Below, piece by piece: positions 9,087 through 16,497 of a stretch of 64,000 nucleotides of DNA. Each line of letters opens with the position of its first letter. The first letter of the stretch is position 1. The notes under the pieces are model-generated. The model made no database searches and was not told the DNA's origin. It saw nothing but the letters and a program-made list of their open reading frames with translations. A program made the position numbers and the translations under genes. The stretch is taken from assembly GCA_029246705.1 (NCBI GenBank), contig JAQWMQ010000039.1, forward strand, positions 1-64,000. Reading direction: 5' to 3'. Origin of the DNA: Phycisphaerales bacterium. Lineage in GTDB: Bacteria > Planctomycetota > Phycisphaerae > Phycisphaerales > SM1A02.

Positions 9087-9932
9087 ATGCAACAGCCCAT
9101 GTCTGAAGACAAGAACAAACTGCGAAAGCTCTTTGGTGTGAATCCGATGCACATGGTCGGTGAAGGTGCGCGGAGCAAGTGCTGGGCTGTCAACGACCCC
9201 AAGACCCATGAGATCAAGCTTCTCAAGCACGTCGAGGTCGAGACCGAAAAGGACCACCGCTGGATCGAGCAGCTCGAGAGTGAACACCAGATCGCCTCGA
9301 AGTTCAATCATCCGAACATCCGTGGCTCAGTCGGGCTCAAGTACAAGCCCTCCAAGCGGAAGGCCAAGGACGTCGGTCTGATCATGCAGTTCGTCGATGG
9401 GATCGATCTCGTCGAATGGCAGCAGACATCCAATCCGAGCATGGATCGTCTGCTCGAGGTGTTCATCTCCTGTGCCGACGCGCTGAACCACATGCATGTC
9501 GTCGGATACGCCCATGCCGACATGAAGCCGATCAACGTTCTCATCGACAGTCGTTCTCGCCAGCCCCTGATCATCGATCTCGGGCAGGCCTGTCCTCTCA
9601 ACACCCAGAAGGAACGTGTTCAGGGGACGCCCGGATTCATCGCACCCGAGCAGGTGAAGCGTCAGCCGATCACCTACCTCACCGATGTCTACAACTGGGG
9701 TGCGACCATGTACTTCATGCTCGCCGGTCGCAAGATAGACACCGAGAACTTCACGCCGCCGCCCGTTCCCACGGGATGCCCGAGCGAACTCTCGGATCTG
9801 GTGCTCGAATGCCTCAAGCCCGTTCCGATGTCACGGCCTGAATCGATGCGCTACCTCCGGGACAGTCTCATCCGGATCCGCAGCAGTCTTGCCAAGTCCA
9901 ACGCATCGTCCGAAACAGGCACATCCGTTTGA
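9087..9932 (+). CDS. Hanks-type serine/threonine protein kinase (non-RD)
   Basis: A 281-residue stand-alone kinase domain with no membrane anchor or sensor domain. The glycine loop is GEGARS (about 25-30) and the probable ATP lysine is Lys44 (HEIKLL). The helix C region is ESEHQIASKFNHPNI. The catalytic loop is HADMKPINVLID rather than HRDxKxxN, which makes it a non-RD kinase. The magnesium loop is DLG instead of DFG, and the APE motif is intact (APEQVK). DVYNWGATMYFML matches subdomain IX. The catalytic Asp, Lys and Asn are retained, so activity is plausible. The start could also be the ATG four codons later, as neither has a strong ribosome site. It neighbours a SpoIIE-type phosphatase and a peroxidase. 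Confidence 0.88.
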   Translation: MQQPMSEDKNKLRKLFGVNPMHMVGEGARSKCWAVNDPKTHEIKLLKHVEVETEKDHRWIEQLESEHQIASKFNHPNIRGSVGLKYKPSKRKAKDVGLIMQFVDGIDLVEWQQTSNPSMDRLLEVFISCADALNHMHVVGYAHADMKPINVLIDSRSRQPLIIDLGQACPLNTQKERVQGTPGFIAPEQVKRQPITYLTDVYNWGATMYFMLAGRKIDTENFTPPPVPTGCPSELSDLVLECLKPVPMSRPESMRYLRDSLIRIRSSLAKSNASSETGTSV

Positions 9933-9954
9933 ACACGACAAGGTTGACCACGAC

Positions 9955-10611
9955 ATGACTTTTGAAATGATCCAGAAGCTGGCGGTGGGCGCTGCCCTCG
10001 CCATCACCGGTACTGCATGCACCCAGGATGCGCCGCGAACGCCCGAAGACCTTGCTCGTTGGTCCGATGCCAGTCTCTGGTCGATGCAACTCACCGACAT
10101 CGACGGTGACCGGAAGTCGCTTTCCGAATACGAGGGCCGGGTCGCACTGGTCGTCAATGTCGCGAGTCGTTGCGGCTACACCCCGCAGTACAAGCAGCTC
10201 CAGAAGCTTCACGAGTCGATGAAGGGACGCGACTTCGTGCTGATCGGCATTCCCTCCAATGATTTCGGGGGGCAGGAGCCCGGAACCTCCGAACAGATCA
10301 AGGACTTCTGCACCACGCGCTACGGTGTCGACTTCCCCATGTTCCAGAAGCAGCAGGTCAAGGCGGGGGAGAAGCAGAGCGATCTCTATGCGTTGCTCGG
10401 TACCCAGTCCGGCAAACTGCCCGGTTGGAACTTCTGCAAGTACGTCGTGGGGCGCGACGGCAAGGTCGTCGCCTTCTTCCCTTCCGGTGAATCACCGACC
10501 GGCAGCAAGATCCGTGCCGCCATCGACAAGGCGCTCGCCACCCCGGCACCCGCACCTGCTGATGGCGATGACGAGGGCGAGGCCAAGGGCGAGACCAGGG
10601 ACGAGGGCTGA
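9955..10611 (+). CDS. Glutathione peroxidase-family thiol peroxidase, exported
   Basis: Reduces hydrogen or lipid peroxides, in bacteria usually with thioredoxin as reductant. The family signatures are NVASRCGYTPQY (peroxidatic Cys), GIPSNDFGGQEPG (Gln of the tetrad) and WNFCKYVVG (Trp and Asn), so the catalytic set is complete. The ATG at 9955 was chosen because the in-frame start at 9889 overlaps the kinase gene and lacks a ribosome site. The product, 218 residues, then begins with a hydrophobic signal ending ITGTAC. That resembles a lipobox weakly, so it may be a lipoprotein or periplasmic. The C-terminal tail is Ala/Pro then Asp/Glu-rich. Confidence 0.9.
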   Translation: MTFEMIQKLAVGAALAITGTACTQDAPRTPEDLARWSDASLWSMQLTDIDGDRKSLSEYEGRVALVVNVASRCGYTPQYKQLQKLHESMKGRDFVLIGIPSNDFGGQEPGTSEQIKDFCTTRYGVDFPMFQKQQVKAGEKQSDLYALLGTQSGKLPGWNFCKYVVGRDGKVVAFFPSGESPTGSKIRAAIDKALATPAPAPADGDDEGEAKGETRDEG

Positions 10612-10665
10612 GCTTCGGCCCGCATCTGTTTCTGGTCGCGTTCCTGATCGCGACCACCCAGCGCA

Positions 10666-11910
10666 TCAACCGCCTCCGGCTGCATCCACCGATCCCATGA
10701 TCCGACGTGCATTGGCGATGGATCGTGCCGCCGATCCCCGCCAATCACCTTCCAGTTCCACCACTGCCGCTGCACCCAGCAACCAGACCACCACTTCCGG
10801 TCCGAGTTGGCCTGTCCAGTACCCCACGCCGGCAAGTGGGACCGCGATCCAGGCTGCACCCATGAGCGGCAGCCCGCGCACCGCGGCTCGTGCCCACGTC
10901 ACGCCCGACATCCGCAGGCAGGTGGTACCCACCAGCCATCGCAGGTCACCCATCACCAGCCAGAGCACGATCGGGATCCAGGCGAATGTCAGGGTGGCCG
11001 TCAGATCGATGTCGAGCATCGTGATCGCGATCACCGCGGGTGCAAGCGTTCGGCGCATCATGGTTTCGACGATTCTTCCACCCAATCCCGTATCGATCAT
11101 GAACCACGAACCGATCGCAGCGGGCAGCAGCAGTAGAAGCGGGGGCGCAATCTCGTTTCCGGTGAGGATCACCGCGCCGGTAAGGCCCAGCAGCGTGAGC
11201 AGGCAGGCGCATGTGCTCCATCGGTGAAGCAGCCTTCGCCCGGGTTGCTGGCCGACGCCGCTGACAGCGACCAGCGCGCCGCCGCAGGTGACCCAGATCG
11301 ACTCGATGAACGTTCCCGGTGTCCCGGTGAGTCTCGTGGTCAGCAGGACCAGTCCGCCGCAGCAGACGACCAGCCATGCGCCGCAGAGCAGTGCATCCTG
11401 GTGATGGCCGACCCGGGGCCGTCGCACGCAGCTTCCACCGATCAGGAGAACGCAGCATGCAATCACCAGGTACCGCGTCGCGACATGATTGGCATCGATG
11501 ATCTCGCTTCGCCGTTCCCGAAGGACTCGTTCGCGTTCCTCGAGAATCCTCGAGCTGAATCCGCTGGCGGCTCCGTCCCGACTCGTCTCGACCAGCCGGG
11601 CGGCCTCGTGCTCGGCTTCCAGTGCCTGGAGACTCGCCACGTCATCCCGGTCACCGATCCACGTGGCATCGAACCAGTCGGGAGCGATGCGACCTGCAAC
11701 CGTCGGCCCCATGAATGCACCCACCAGGACGGCGCACAGAAGACCCGCGCCGGGCGCTCCAAGTCTGCGGACACCCAGTCCGGCGAGGATCGCCAGTCCT
11801 GCGGTGCAGACGCCAAGGAGCAATGGCACGAGGTTTTCCATCATGTTGGGTGATTTCAAGCAGGGTTTTTTCGCCACGATCAGCGTGGCTTGTAAGGTAC
11901 CGATCCTCAT
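10666..11910 (-). CDS. Polytopic membrane protein resembling a cation:proton antiporter
   Basis: About 414 residues with ten or more hydrophobic segments. An N-terminal stretch (GAPGAGLLCAVLVGAFMGPTVAG, read across two segments) resembles the start of CPA-type sodium/proton antiporters. A charged, helical segment (about 95-140, ALEAEHEAARL...RERRSEIID) interrupts the membrane part and is unusual. The start is uncertain. The ATG at 11910 has TAAGAT five bases upstream (leaderless-like). The ATG pair at 11844/11841 would remove a 22-residue hydrophilic leader but has no ribosome site. It is divergent from the unknown exported protein at 11946. Transport function is inferred from weak similarity. 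Confidence 0.55.
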   Translation of the reverse strand: MRIGTLQATLIVAKKPCLKSPNMMENLVPLLLGVCTAGLAILAGLGVRRLGAPGAGLLCAVLVGAFMGPTVAGRIAPDWFDATWIGDRDDVASLQALEAEHEAARLVETSRDGAASGFSSRILEERERVLRERRSEIIDANHVATRYLVIACCVLLIGGSCVRRPRVGHHQDALLCGAWLVVCCGGLVLLTTRLTGTPGTFIESIWVTCGGALVAVSGVGQQPGRRLLHRWSTCACLLTLLGLTGAVILTGNEIAPPLLLLLPAAIGSWFMIDTGLGGRIVETMMRRTLAPAVIAITMLDIDLTATLTFAWIPIVLWLVMGDLRWLVGTTCLRMSGVTWARAAVRGLPLMGAAWIAVPLAGVGYWTGQLGPEVVVWLLGAAAVVELEGDWRGSAARSIANARRIMGSVDAAGGG

Positions 11911-11921
11911 TCATCATCTTA
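11873..11921. promoter_or_regulatory. Divergent promoter region with an inverted repeat
   Basis: TAAGGT (11893-11898, plus strand) could be the -10 of the 11946 gene, and TAAGAT (minus strand, 11916-11921) that of the antiporter-like gene. A perfect 6-bp inverted repeat, GCCACG-ATCAG-CGTGGC (11873-11889), falls in the spacer just upstream of TAAGGT. That position would suit an operator. Assignments are by pattern only. Confidence 0.35.
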
Positions 11922-11945
11922 CGTTCGAGCAACGAGGAGATTTCG

Positions 11946-13661
11946 ATGATCACCAGCGTCATGTTCCCAGCCCTGCTTCTCGCCGCATCACCCGGACACT
12001 TCGGTGGAAACACCCTCGACGACGCACTTGATCTTGCACCCGACTCCGCTCGTGTGGTCGCGGTGGTGGCTGATCTCAGGCGGGCCAACGACGATCTCGG
12101 ACAGATGATCGATGCGATGGGTCGACCGGGGACCGTGCTCGCCGGACGTCCGATCGAGATGGTCAAGGCACAGTTCGGAATCGGTGCCGGTCTCAACGAG
12201 CGTGGTTCGGCGGTGATGTATCTCGGTGTATCCGAAGCCGGGGAAGATGAACCCGAGGCCGTGTTCCTGGTGCCGGCCGACGACCCTGCAACCTTCATCG
12301 ACTCCAACTTTCCCGACCGCGACGAGATGGTCTCGGGTGTCTCCACGATTCCCGGTGATGAACCGATGTTCGTGCGCGCCCTCGAGAAGCACGTCCTGAT
12401 CTCAAACTCCCGGGCGATGGCCGAGGCCCACGCGCCCGCCGGTTCACTCTCGGCTGACTTCAAGAAGGCCTTCGAACCTCGGGTGATCGATCGTGCGATG
12501 AAGTCGGACCTCCTGCTCTGGACTCGGGGTGACGCCGTCACGGATCTCATGGGAAACGCCGGTGAACGGGTCCCGATCGATGCGCCTTTCATCCCTGATT
12601 CGGAATTGTTCGATTCGCTCACCATCGGACTCGAGGACAGTGTCCTCCTGCTCGATTTCGATCCGCTCGGCGTTTCGATTCGAACCTTCGCCCGCTACGA
12701 AGCGGGCAGCAGCATGAACGGGCTGCTCCAGGGAGGCAAGGGCACCGGTGCTCCGATGTCCCGTCTGCCCGGCAACCCGTATTACTTCGCGCTGTCGGCT
12801 GACCTGGTGGGGCTCGGTGGTTTCGACACCTTCCGCAACATCCTCGGTCTGCTGGACATCTCGCTTGAGGACTACCCGGAGGACCTGCGCGAGGGTCGAC
12901 TGGGTCTTCGCCAGATCCAGTTCGCCGCCTATCCCAGCAGGCTCGGCATCGCACTGGGTGGTCTTTTCAATGATTCCTCCCTGGTGGTGACGGCCGAGCG
13001 ACCCGAGGCGGTCGAGGCGGTGTTCCGAACCAGCCTGCTTTCCATGCAGGGGGAGCGGGGCGGCATCAGGTACGAACCGGAGTGGACCGATGACAAGCCA
13101 CTTCGTACCGGTGGGACCTCCGACGCCTTCCGTCTGAAGGAGACCGTTCTGCCTCCCAGCAAGTCATCAGCCCAGAACATGGTTCGCAACAGTGCCTTCC
13201 AGAGAATCGCGCTTCAGTTGCTCTATGGTTCACGGGGCCTCAGTGGGTTTGCCGGCGTCGAGGGCGACGCCTTCATCATGACCATCAGCCAGCGACCGGA
13301 TGTCTGGGGCCGCGCCCTGGCTGCGGCCGGTGGGGGTGGTGGCACCATCGGTGATTCGCCGGTCCTGAAGTCGATGCGTTCCTGGTTGATCGAGCAACCC
13401 GATCTGGAACTGCTGGTCGGGATGGGCTCGCTGACCAAGTTGATGGAGCAGCTCTCACGCGCCATGCAGATGGGAATCTTCGATCCCGAGATGATCCCCG
13501 ACATTCCGAAGAACACGCCCCCCGTGGTCTTCGACTTGTCCATCGACGGTGGGCTCCTGGAGACCGCCACGGTACTGCCCACCGATGTGATCGCTCTCGG
13601 CTACGACCAGATCATCAAGCAGTTGACCCAGGGGTTCAAGGCGCCCGGTGTCGAGCCGTGA
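11946..13661 (+). CDS. Exported protein of unknown function
   Basis: 571 residues, starting at the ATG preceded by GAGGAG (11934-11939). A longer upstream frame reads through the divergent gene and is not credible. The first 14 residues (MITSVMFPALLLAA) form a short signal. The body is soluble, of alternating alpha/beta character, with repeated ADL/VVADLRR, DLVGLGGFD and GLGLRQI-like elements. A glycine run (AAAGGGGGT) occurs around residue 460. I do not recognise a catalytic motif. Its stop overlaps the GTG start of folP (GTGA), so the two are probably cotranscribed and coupled, though no folate role is evident. Confidence 0.75.
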   Translation: MITSVMFPALLLAASPGHFGGNTLDDALDLAPDSARVVAVVADLRRANDDLGQMIDAMGRPGTVLAGRPIEMVKAQFGIGAGLNERGSAVMYLGVSEAGEDEPEAVFLVPADDPATFIDSNFPDRDEMVSGVSTIPGDEPMFVRALEKHVLISNSRAMAEAHAPAGSLSADFKKAFEPRVIDRAMKSDLLLWTRGDAVTDLMGNAGERVPIDAPFIPDSELFDSLTIGLEDSVLLLDFDPLGVSIRTFARYEAGSSMNGLLQGGKGTGAPMSRLPGNPYYFALSADLVGLGGFDTFRNILGLLDISLEDYPEDLREGRLGLRQIQFAAYPSRLGIALGGLFNDSSLVVTAERPEAVEAVFRTSLLSMQGERGGIRYEPEWTDDKPLRTGGTSDAFRLKETVLPPSKSSAQNMVRNSAFQRIALQLLYGSRGLSGFAGVEGDAFIMTISQRPDVWGRALAAAGGGGGTIGDSPVLKSMRSWLIEQPDLELLVGMGSLTKLMEQLSRAMQMGIFDPEMIPDIPKNTPPVVFDLSIDGGLLETATVLPTDVIALGYDQIIKQLTQGFKAPGVEP

Positions 13662-14548
13662 ACCCGTCCGAACCCGGTGCATGGCTGCTCGCTCGAGGGC
13701 GAACCCTCCAGACCAGCCCGACCCTGGTGATGGGGATCCTGAACGTCACGCCGGACAGTTTTCATGACGGAGGTCGCCATGACGACCCGGAGTCAGCGGC
13801 CGCCCATGCCCTGAGGCTGGTCGAGGAAGGCGCCGACATCATCGATGTCGGTGGGGAATCAACCCGCCCCGGGGCCGAGCGGGTCGAAGTTTCCGAACAG
13901 ATACGAAGAACCCAGGCGGTCATTCGTCTCCTGCGTGCCAAGAGCGATGTGGTGCTCTCGATCGATACCACCCGGGCCGCGGTCGCCGAGGCTGCGATCG
14001 AAGCTGGAGCCGACCTGATCAATGATGTCTCCGCCGGTGCCGAGGATCCCCGGATCCTCGAGGTCGCCGCCGCTCGAGCCTGCGGCCTGGTGCTCATGCA
14101 TCGGGTCCGGCCTCCTGAACAGGACGCCTGGAGTGATTCCTACCCCCAAGAGCCGGATTTCGGGCCTGACGGGGTGGTTGTCGCCGTTTCGAGGTATCTG
14201 GCCGAACGTGTGGACGTCGCCATCGCCGCGGGCGTGCCTCGGGAATCGATCGCGATCGATCCCGGTCTGGGATTCGGCAAATCCGTCAGGCAGAATCTTC
14301 AGCTGCTCGAAGCGCTTCCCGAGCTGGTGGGCCTGGGCGCGCCGGTCCTGGTCGGGGCCAGCCGAAAGAGCTTCGTGGGGGCGGTAGCGGGCGGTGGTGG
14401 GCCCGAGGCTCGATTGTCCGGATCGCTGGCGGCAGCGGCCCTTGCGGCTCATTCGGGTGCTGCGGTGATCCGCTCTCATGATGTCCTGGAGACCTCTGAG
14501 GCGGTTGCCTTCGCAGTCGCCTCCAGGGATTCCCTCCGGGGTGGATGA
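13658..14548 (+). CDS. folP: Dihydropteroate synthase
   Basis: Condenses p-aminobenzoate with 6-hydroxymethyl-dihydropterin diphosphate in folate synthesis. Of 296 residues, the signatures are GILNVTPDSFHDGG (about 26-39), DVGGESTRPGA, the SIDTTRA strand, NDVSAG, and IDPGLGFGKS in the second pterin-binding region. It uses a GTG start overlapping the preceding stop codon, consistent with translational coupling. Length and motif order are normal. Confidence 0.95.
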   Translation: MNPSEPGAWLLARGRTLQTSPTLVMGILNVTPDSFHDGGRHDDPESAAAHALRLVEEGADIIDVGGESTRPGAERVEVSEQIRRTQAVIRLLRAKSDVVLSIDTTRAAVAEAAIEAGADLINDVSAGAEDPRILEVAAARACGLVLMHRVRPPEQDAWSDSYPQEPDFGPDGVVVAVSRYLAERVDVAIAAGVPRESIAIDPGLGFGKSVRQNLQLLEALPELVGLGAPVLVGASRKSFVGAVAGGGGPEARLSGSLAAAALAAHSGAAVIRSHDVLETSEAVAFAVASRDSLRGG

Positions 14549-14565
14549 ACCGAACCCAGCGGTGC

Positions 14566-14571
14566 TACTAT
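14566..14571 (+). promoter_or_regulatory. Candidate -10 for the thioredoxin gene
   Basis: TACTAT lies 82 bases before the preferred thioredoxin ATG and just after the folP stop. No convincing -35 was found. Confidence 0.3.
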
Positions 14572-14653
14572 CTCCTTTCCGACCAGAGTGGAGGTCCCGG
14601 TGAAGTTGCCGGTGCCTGCGTCTGGTCCCACTCTTGACGGAGCACACACTGCG

Positions 14654-14986
14654 ATGGCTAGTGACGTGATGATCGAATTCACCGACGCGAACTTTCAGGC
14701 CGAGGCAATGGGGTCTGACATGCCGGTCCTGGTTGATTTCTGGGCCGAATGGTGTCAGCCGTGCAGAATGCTTGCGCCCACCATCGAGGAACTTGCCGGG
14801 GACTACGCCGGCCGGGTCAAGGTCGGCAAGATGGATGTCGACAGCAACAAGGAAACGGCCATGCAGTTCTCGATCCAGTCGATTCCGACCGTGATCCTGA
14901 TCAAGAACGGCGAAGTCGTGAACAAGTTCGTCGGCATGCAGAGCAAGGAAGCCTTCTCCGCTGCCCTGGACGAAACCCTGGCCTGA
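14654..14986 (+). CDS. trxA: Thioredoxin with WCQPC active site
   Basis: Cytosolic disulfide reductase. From the ATG at 14654 the product is 110 residues, the usual thioredoxin length. A GTG at 14588 would add 22 residues with no homologous role. Family features are DFWAEWCQPCRMLAP (active site), the cis-proline region IQSIPTVILIKNGE, and the C-terminal helix. The active-site dipeptide is Gln-Pro instead of the canonical Gly-Pro. Ribosome-site support is weak (GGAG about 12 bases upstream). It follows folP and precedes tRNA-Ala. It could reduce the peroxidase encoded at 9955, but that is inference. Confidence 0.92.
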   Translation: MASDVMIEFTDANFQAEAMGSDMPVLVDFWAEWCQPCRMLAPTIEELAGDYAGRVKVGKMDVDSNKETAMQFSIQSIPTVILIKNGEVVNKFVGMQSKEAFSAALDETLA

Positions 14987-15098
14987 GGCTGCGACGCCAC
15001 CGGTTGCGAACCGGCTGGGGCTCGACTACCTTCATGAATCACCCCGTGGCTCTCACGGGCGAGACAATCCGATCCCTGCGGGGGATGAAGGCAACTAT

Positions 15099-15171
15099 GG
15101 GGCCGTAGCTCAGTTGGGAGAGCGCTTGTATGGCATACAAGAGGTCGTCGGTTCGATCCCGATCGGCTCCA
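15099..15171 (+). tRNA. tRNA-Ala (anticodon GGC)
   Basis: A complete 73-nt cloverleaf. The acceptor arms are GGGGCCG / CGGCTCC, including the G3-U70 pair that identifies alanine tRNAs. The D-arm is GCTC-loop-GAGC, the anticodon arm CTTGT-ATGGCAT-ACAAG with anticodon GGC, the variable loop AGGTC, and the T-arm GTCGG-TTCGATC-CCGAT. The discriminator base is A. The 3' CCA is not encoded, because the next bases are CTT. Confidence 0.97.
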
Positions 15172-15211
15172 CTTACTTCCAGCACTCGGCTGGCTTTCGG
15201 AGAAGCGTTTC

Positions 15212-15538
15212 ATGAGTGACGGCTTTGATCAACGACTGGACGGTTTCGAAACGAAGTACAAGCTCGAGTCAGAGCAGAAGTTTCGAGCCGTCGCCAGGCG
15301 TAACAAGTTGCTGGGTCGATGGGCTGCAGGGCTCATGGGACTTGGTGATGACAAGGTCGAGGCCTACGTCATGGACGTCGTGAAAAGCGATTTCGAGGAA
15401 GCCGGGCACGAGGATGTGTTTCGCAAGGTCAAGGGCGACCTCGAAGCCTCCAGCGCGAACGTCTCCGACGACGAGCTTCGGGGGAAGATGGAAGAGTTCT
15501 ACGGGCAGGCCTGCAAGGATATCGCCGAGGAAGGCTGA
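15212..15538 (+). CDS. DUF1476 protein (ATPase inhibitor subunit zeta-like)
   Basis: 108 residues of helical, charged sequence matching the DUF1476/zeta family of alphaproteobacteria. Matching features are FETKYKLESEQKFRAVARRNKLLG near the N-terminus (read as two motifs, F-x-x-K and ARRNKLLG), AYVMDVVKSDFEE, EDVFRKVKGDL and SDDELRGKMEEF. In alphaproteobacteria the zeta protein inhibits F1Fo-ATPase in the hydrolytic direction. Whether that role holds here is unknown. CGGAGAAG provides a good ribosome site. It lies between tRNA-Ala and a strong terminator and was probably read from the same promoter as the tRNA. Outside alphaproteobacteria this family is uncommon in my knowledge. Confidence 0.85.
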   Translation: MSDGFDQRLDGFETKYKLESEQKFRAVARRNKLLGRWAAGLMGLGDDKVEAYVMDVVKSDFEEAGHEDVFRKVKGDLEASSANVSDDELRGKMEEFYGQACKDIAEEG

Positions 15539-15590
15539 TTCAGGGCCCTCTTCCAGGTCAGGACCTTCGAAGATGAAGAAGCATGAACGA

Positions 15591-15619
15591 GAACCCAGCC
15601 GCGTGCTGGGTTCTTTTTT
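15591..15619 (+). terminator. Rho-independent terminator
   Basis: A perfect 9-bp stem, GAACCCAGC / GCTGGGTTC, with a 5-base loop, followed at once by six T residues (15614-15619). It lies 52 bases after the DUF1476 stop and is the clearest intrinsic terminator in the window. Confidence 0.92.
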
Positions 15620-15753
15620 ATGTGTGCACTTTTCTGGACCACTTCCAAATGCATCGCGTGTGTAAGGGTGTCATCGGGGGTTACTTCTCCGTGGCACATC
15701 AGCGGTAACTTCCGTCAGTAAAGCGGTTTCACTCTCGCACAGGGGCTCAAGCC

Positions 15754-16497
15754 ATGCGCTTACATTTCTCTGGAATGCTGTCCATCCTGGTCGCGATCAC
15801 TTGCCTGGGTCTTCTTCCGGGGGCGGACGCGGGCACGTCATCCGTGCCACATCAGGATCCTCCGTCGGCATTCGAGCAGGACATGCTCGAGCGACAACAG
15901 GAACAGATGCAAGAGATGCAGGAACGACTCCAGGAACGCATGGAGGAGGCGGTGGCTCGAAAGCTTTCGGGACTTTCCGGCGCGGCAAGCCCTGACCAAT
16001 CGAGCCTTGGCATCGCGGTCAAGAGACCGACCAGACAGGAGCTTGAGGCAAGTGGCTTCCGTCGGGGAGTCGGCCTCAAGATCAACAAGGTGCTCCCGGG
16101 CAGCCCGGCAGCGACCTCGCTGCGTGCAGGTGACCTGGTCGAGTCGATTCAAGGACAGTGGATCTTCAATCGTGATCAGTTGGTCGCGCTCATTCGCTGC
16201 TTCCCCCCGGGTGAGCAGGTTCGAATCAAGGGCGTTCGCAACGGTCGCCCCTTCGAGAAGACCACCCGGCTGGTGCGCAGCGATGCACTTCCCCGCTCAA
16301 GCAGCAGCAGTGATTCGGGCAACGGTTACGATTTTCAGTCCGCATCGGATTCAGACCGTGCCTCTGCAAGCGATTCAGATTCCGACTCCGATTCTGACTC
16401 TGATCGCCAGTCATCCTCTTCGAGCTCTTCGGATTCTGACTCTGACTCCGATCGCCAGTCGTCTTCTTCGAGCTCGTCTGACTCAGACGCTTCCTAA
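15754..16497 (+). CDS. Secreted PDZ-domain protein with Ser-Asp repeat tail
   Basis: A 247-residue exported protein. It has a signal peptide (1-26, ending PGADA), a Gln/Glu/Met-rich coiled coil (about 40-72, QQEQMQEMQERLQERM), one PDZ domain (about 85-175, GVGLKINKVLPGSPAATSLRAGDLVESI), and then a low-complexity Ser/Asp tail from about 181 to the end. No protease domain is fused, so the PDZ domain is presumably a peptide-binding module. The tail has DSD and poly-Ser blocks with a 16-residue repeat (DSDRQSSSSSSSDSDS twice), like staphylococcal Sdr stalks, but no sorting signal follows. AGGGGC precedes the ATG. The stop overlaps the convergent permease gene by four bases. Confidence 0.75.
   Translation: MRLHFSGMLSILVAITCLGLLPGADAGTSSVPHQDPPSAFEQDMLERQQEQMQEMQERLQERMEEAVARKLSGLSGAASPDQSSLGIAVKRPTRQELEASGFRRGVGLKINKVLPGSPAATSLRAGDLVESIQGQWIFNRDQLVALIRCFPPGEQVRIKGVRNGRPFEKTTRLVRSDALPRSSSSSDSGNGYDFQSASDSDRASASDSDSDSDSDSDRQSSSSSSSDSDSDSDRQSSSSSSSDSDAS
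16396..16491 (+). repeat. Tandem 48-bp duplication in the Ser-Asp tail
   Basis: Two adjacent 48-base units (16396-16443 and 16444-16491) share the core GATCGCCAGTC and CTTCGAGCTC and differ mainly at third codon positions. Each encodes the same 16-residue block apart from the last residue (Ser or Ala). Such in-frame repeats can change copy number by slippage. Confidence 0.8.

Noticed and set aside
15099-15171. tRNA-Ala as the attachment site of an integrated element
   Set aside because: No integrase gene lies nearby and I saw no repeated copy of the tRNA 3' end downstream. The neighbouring DUF1476 gene has ordinary composition.
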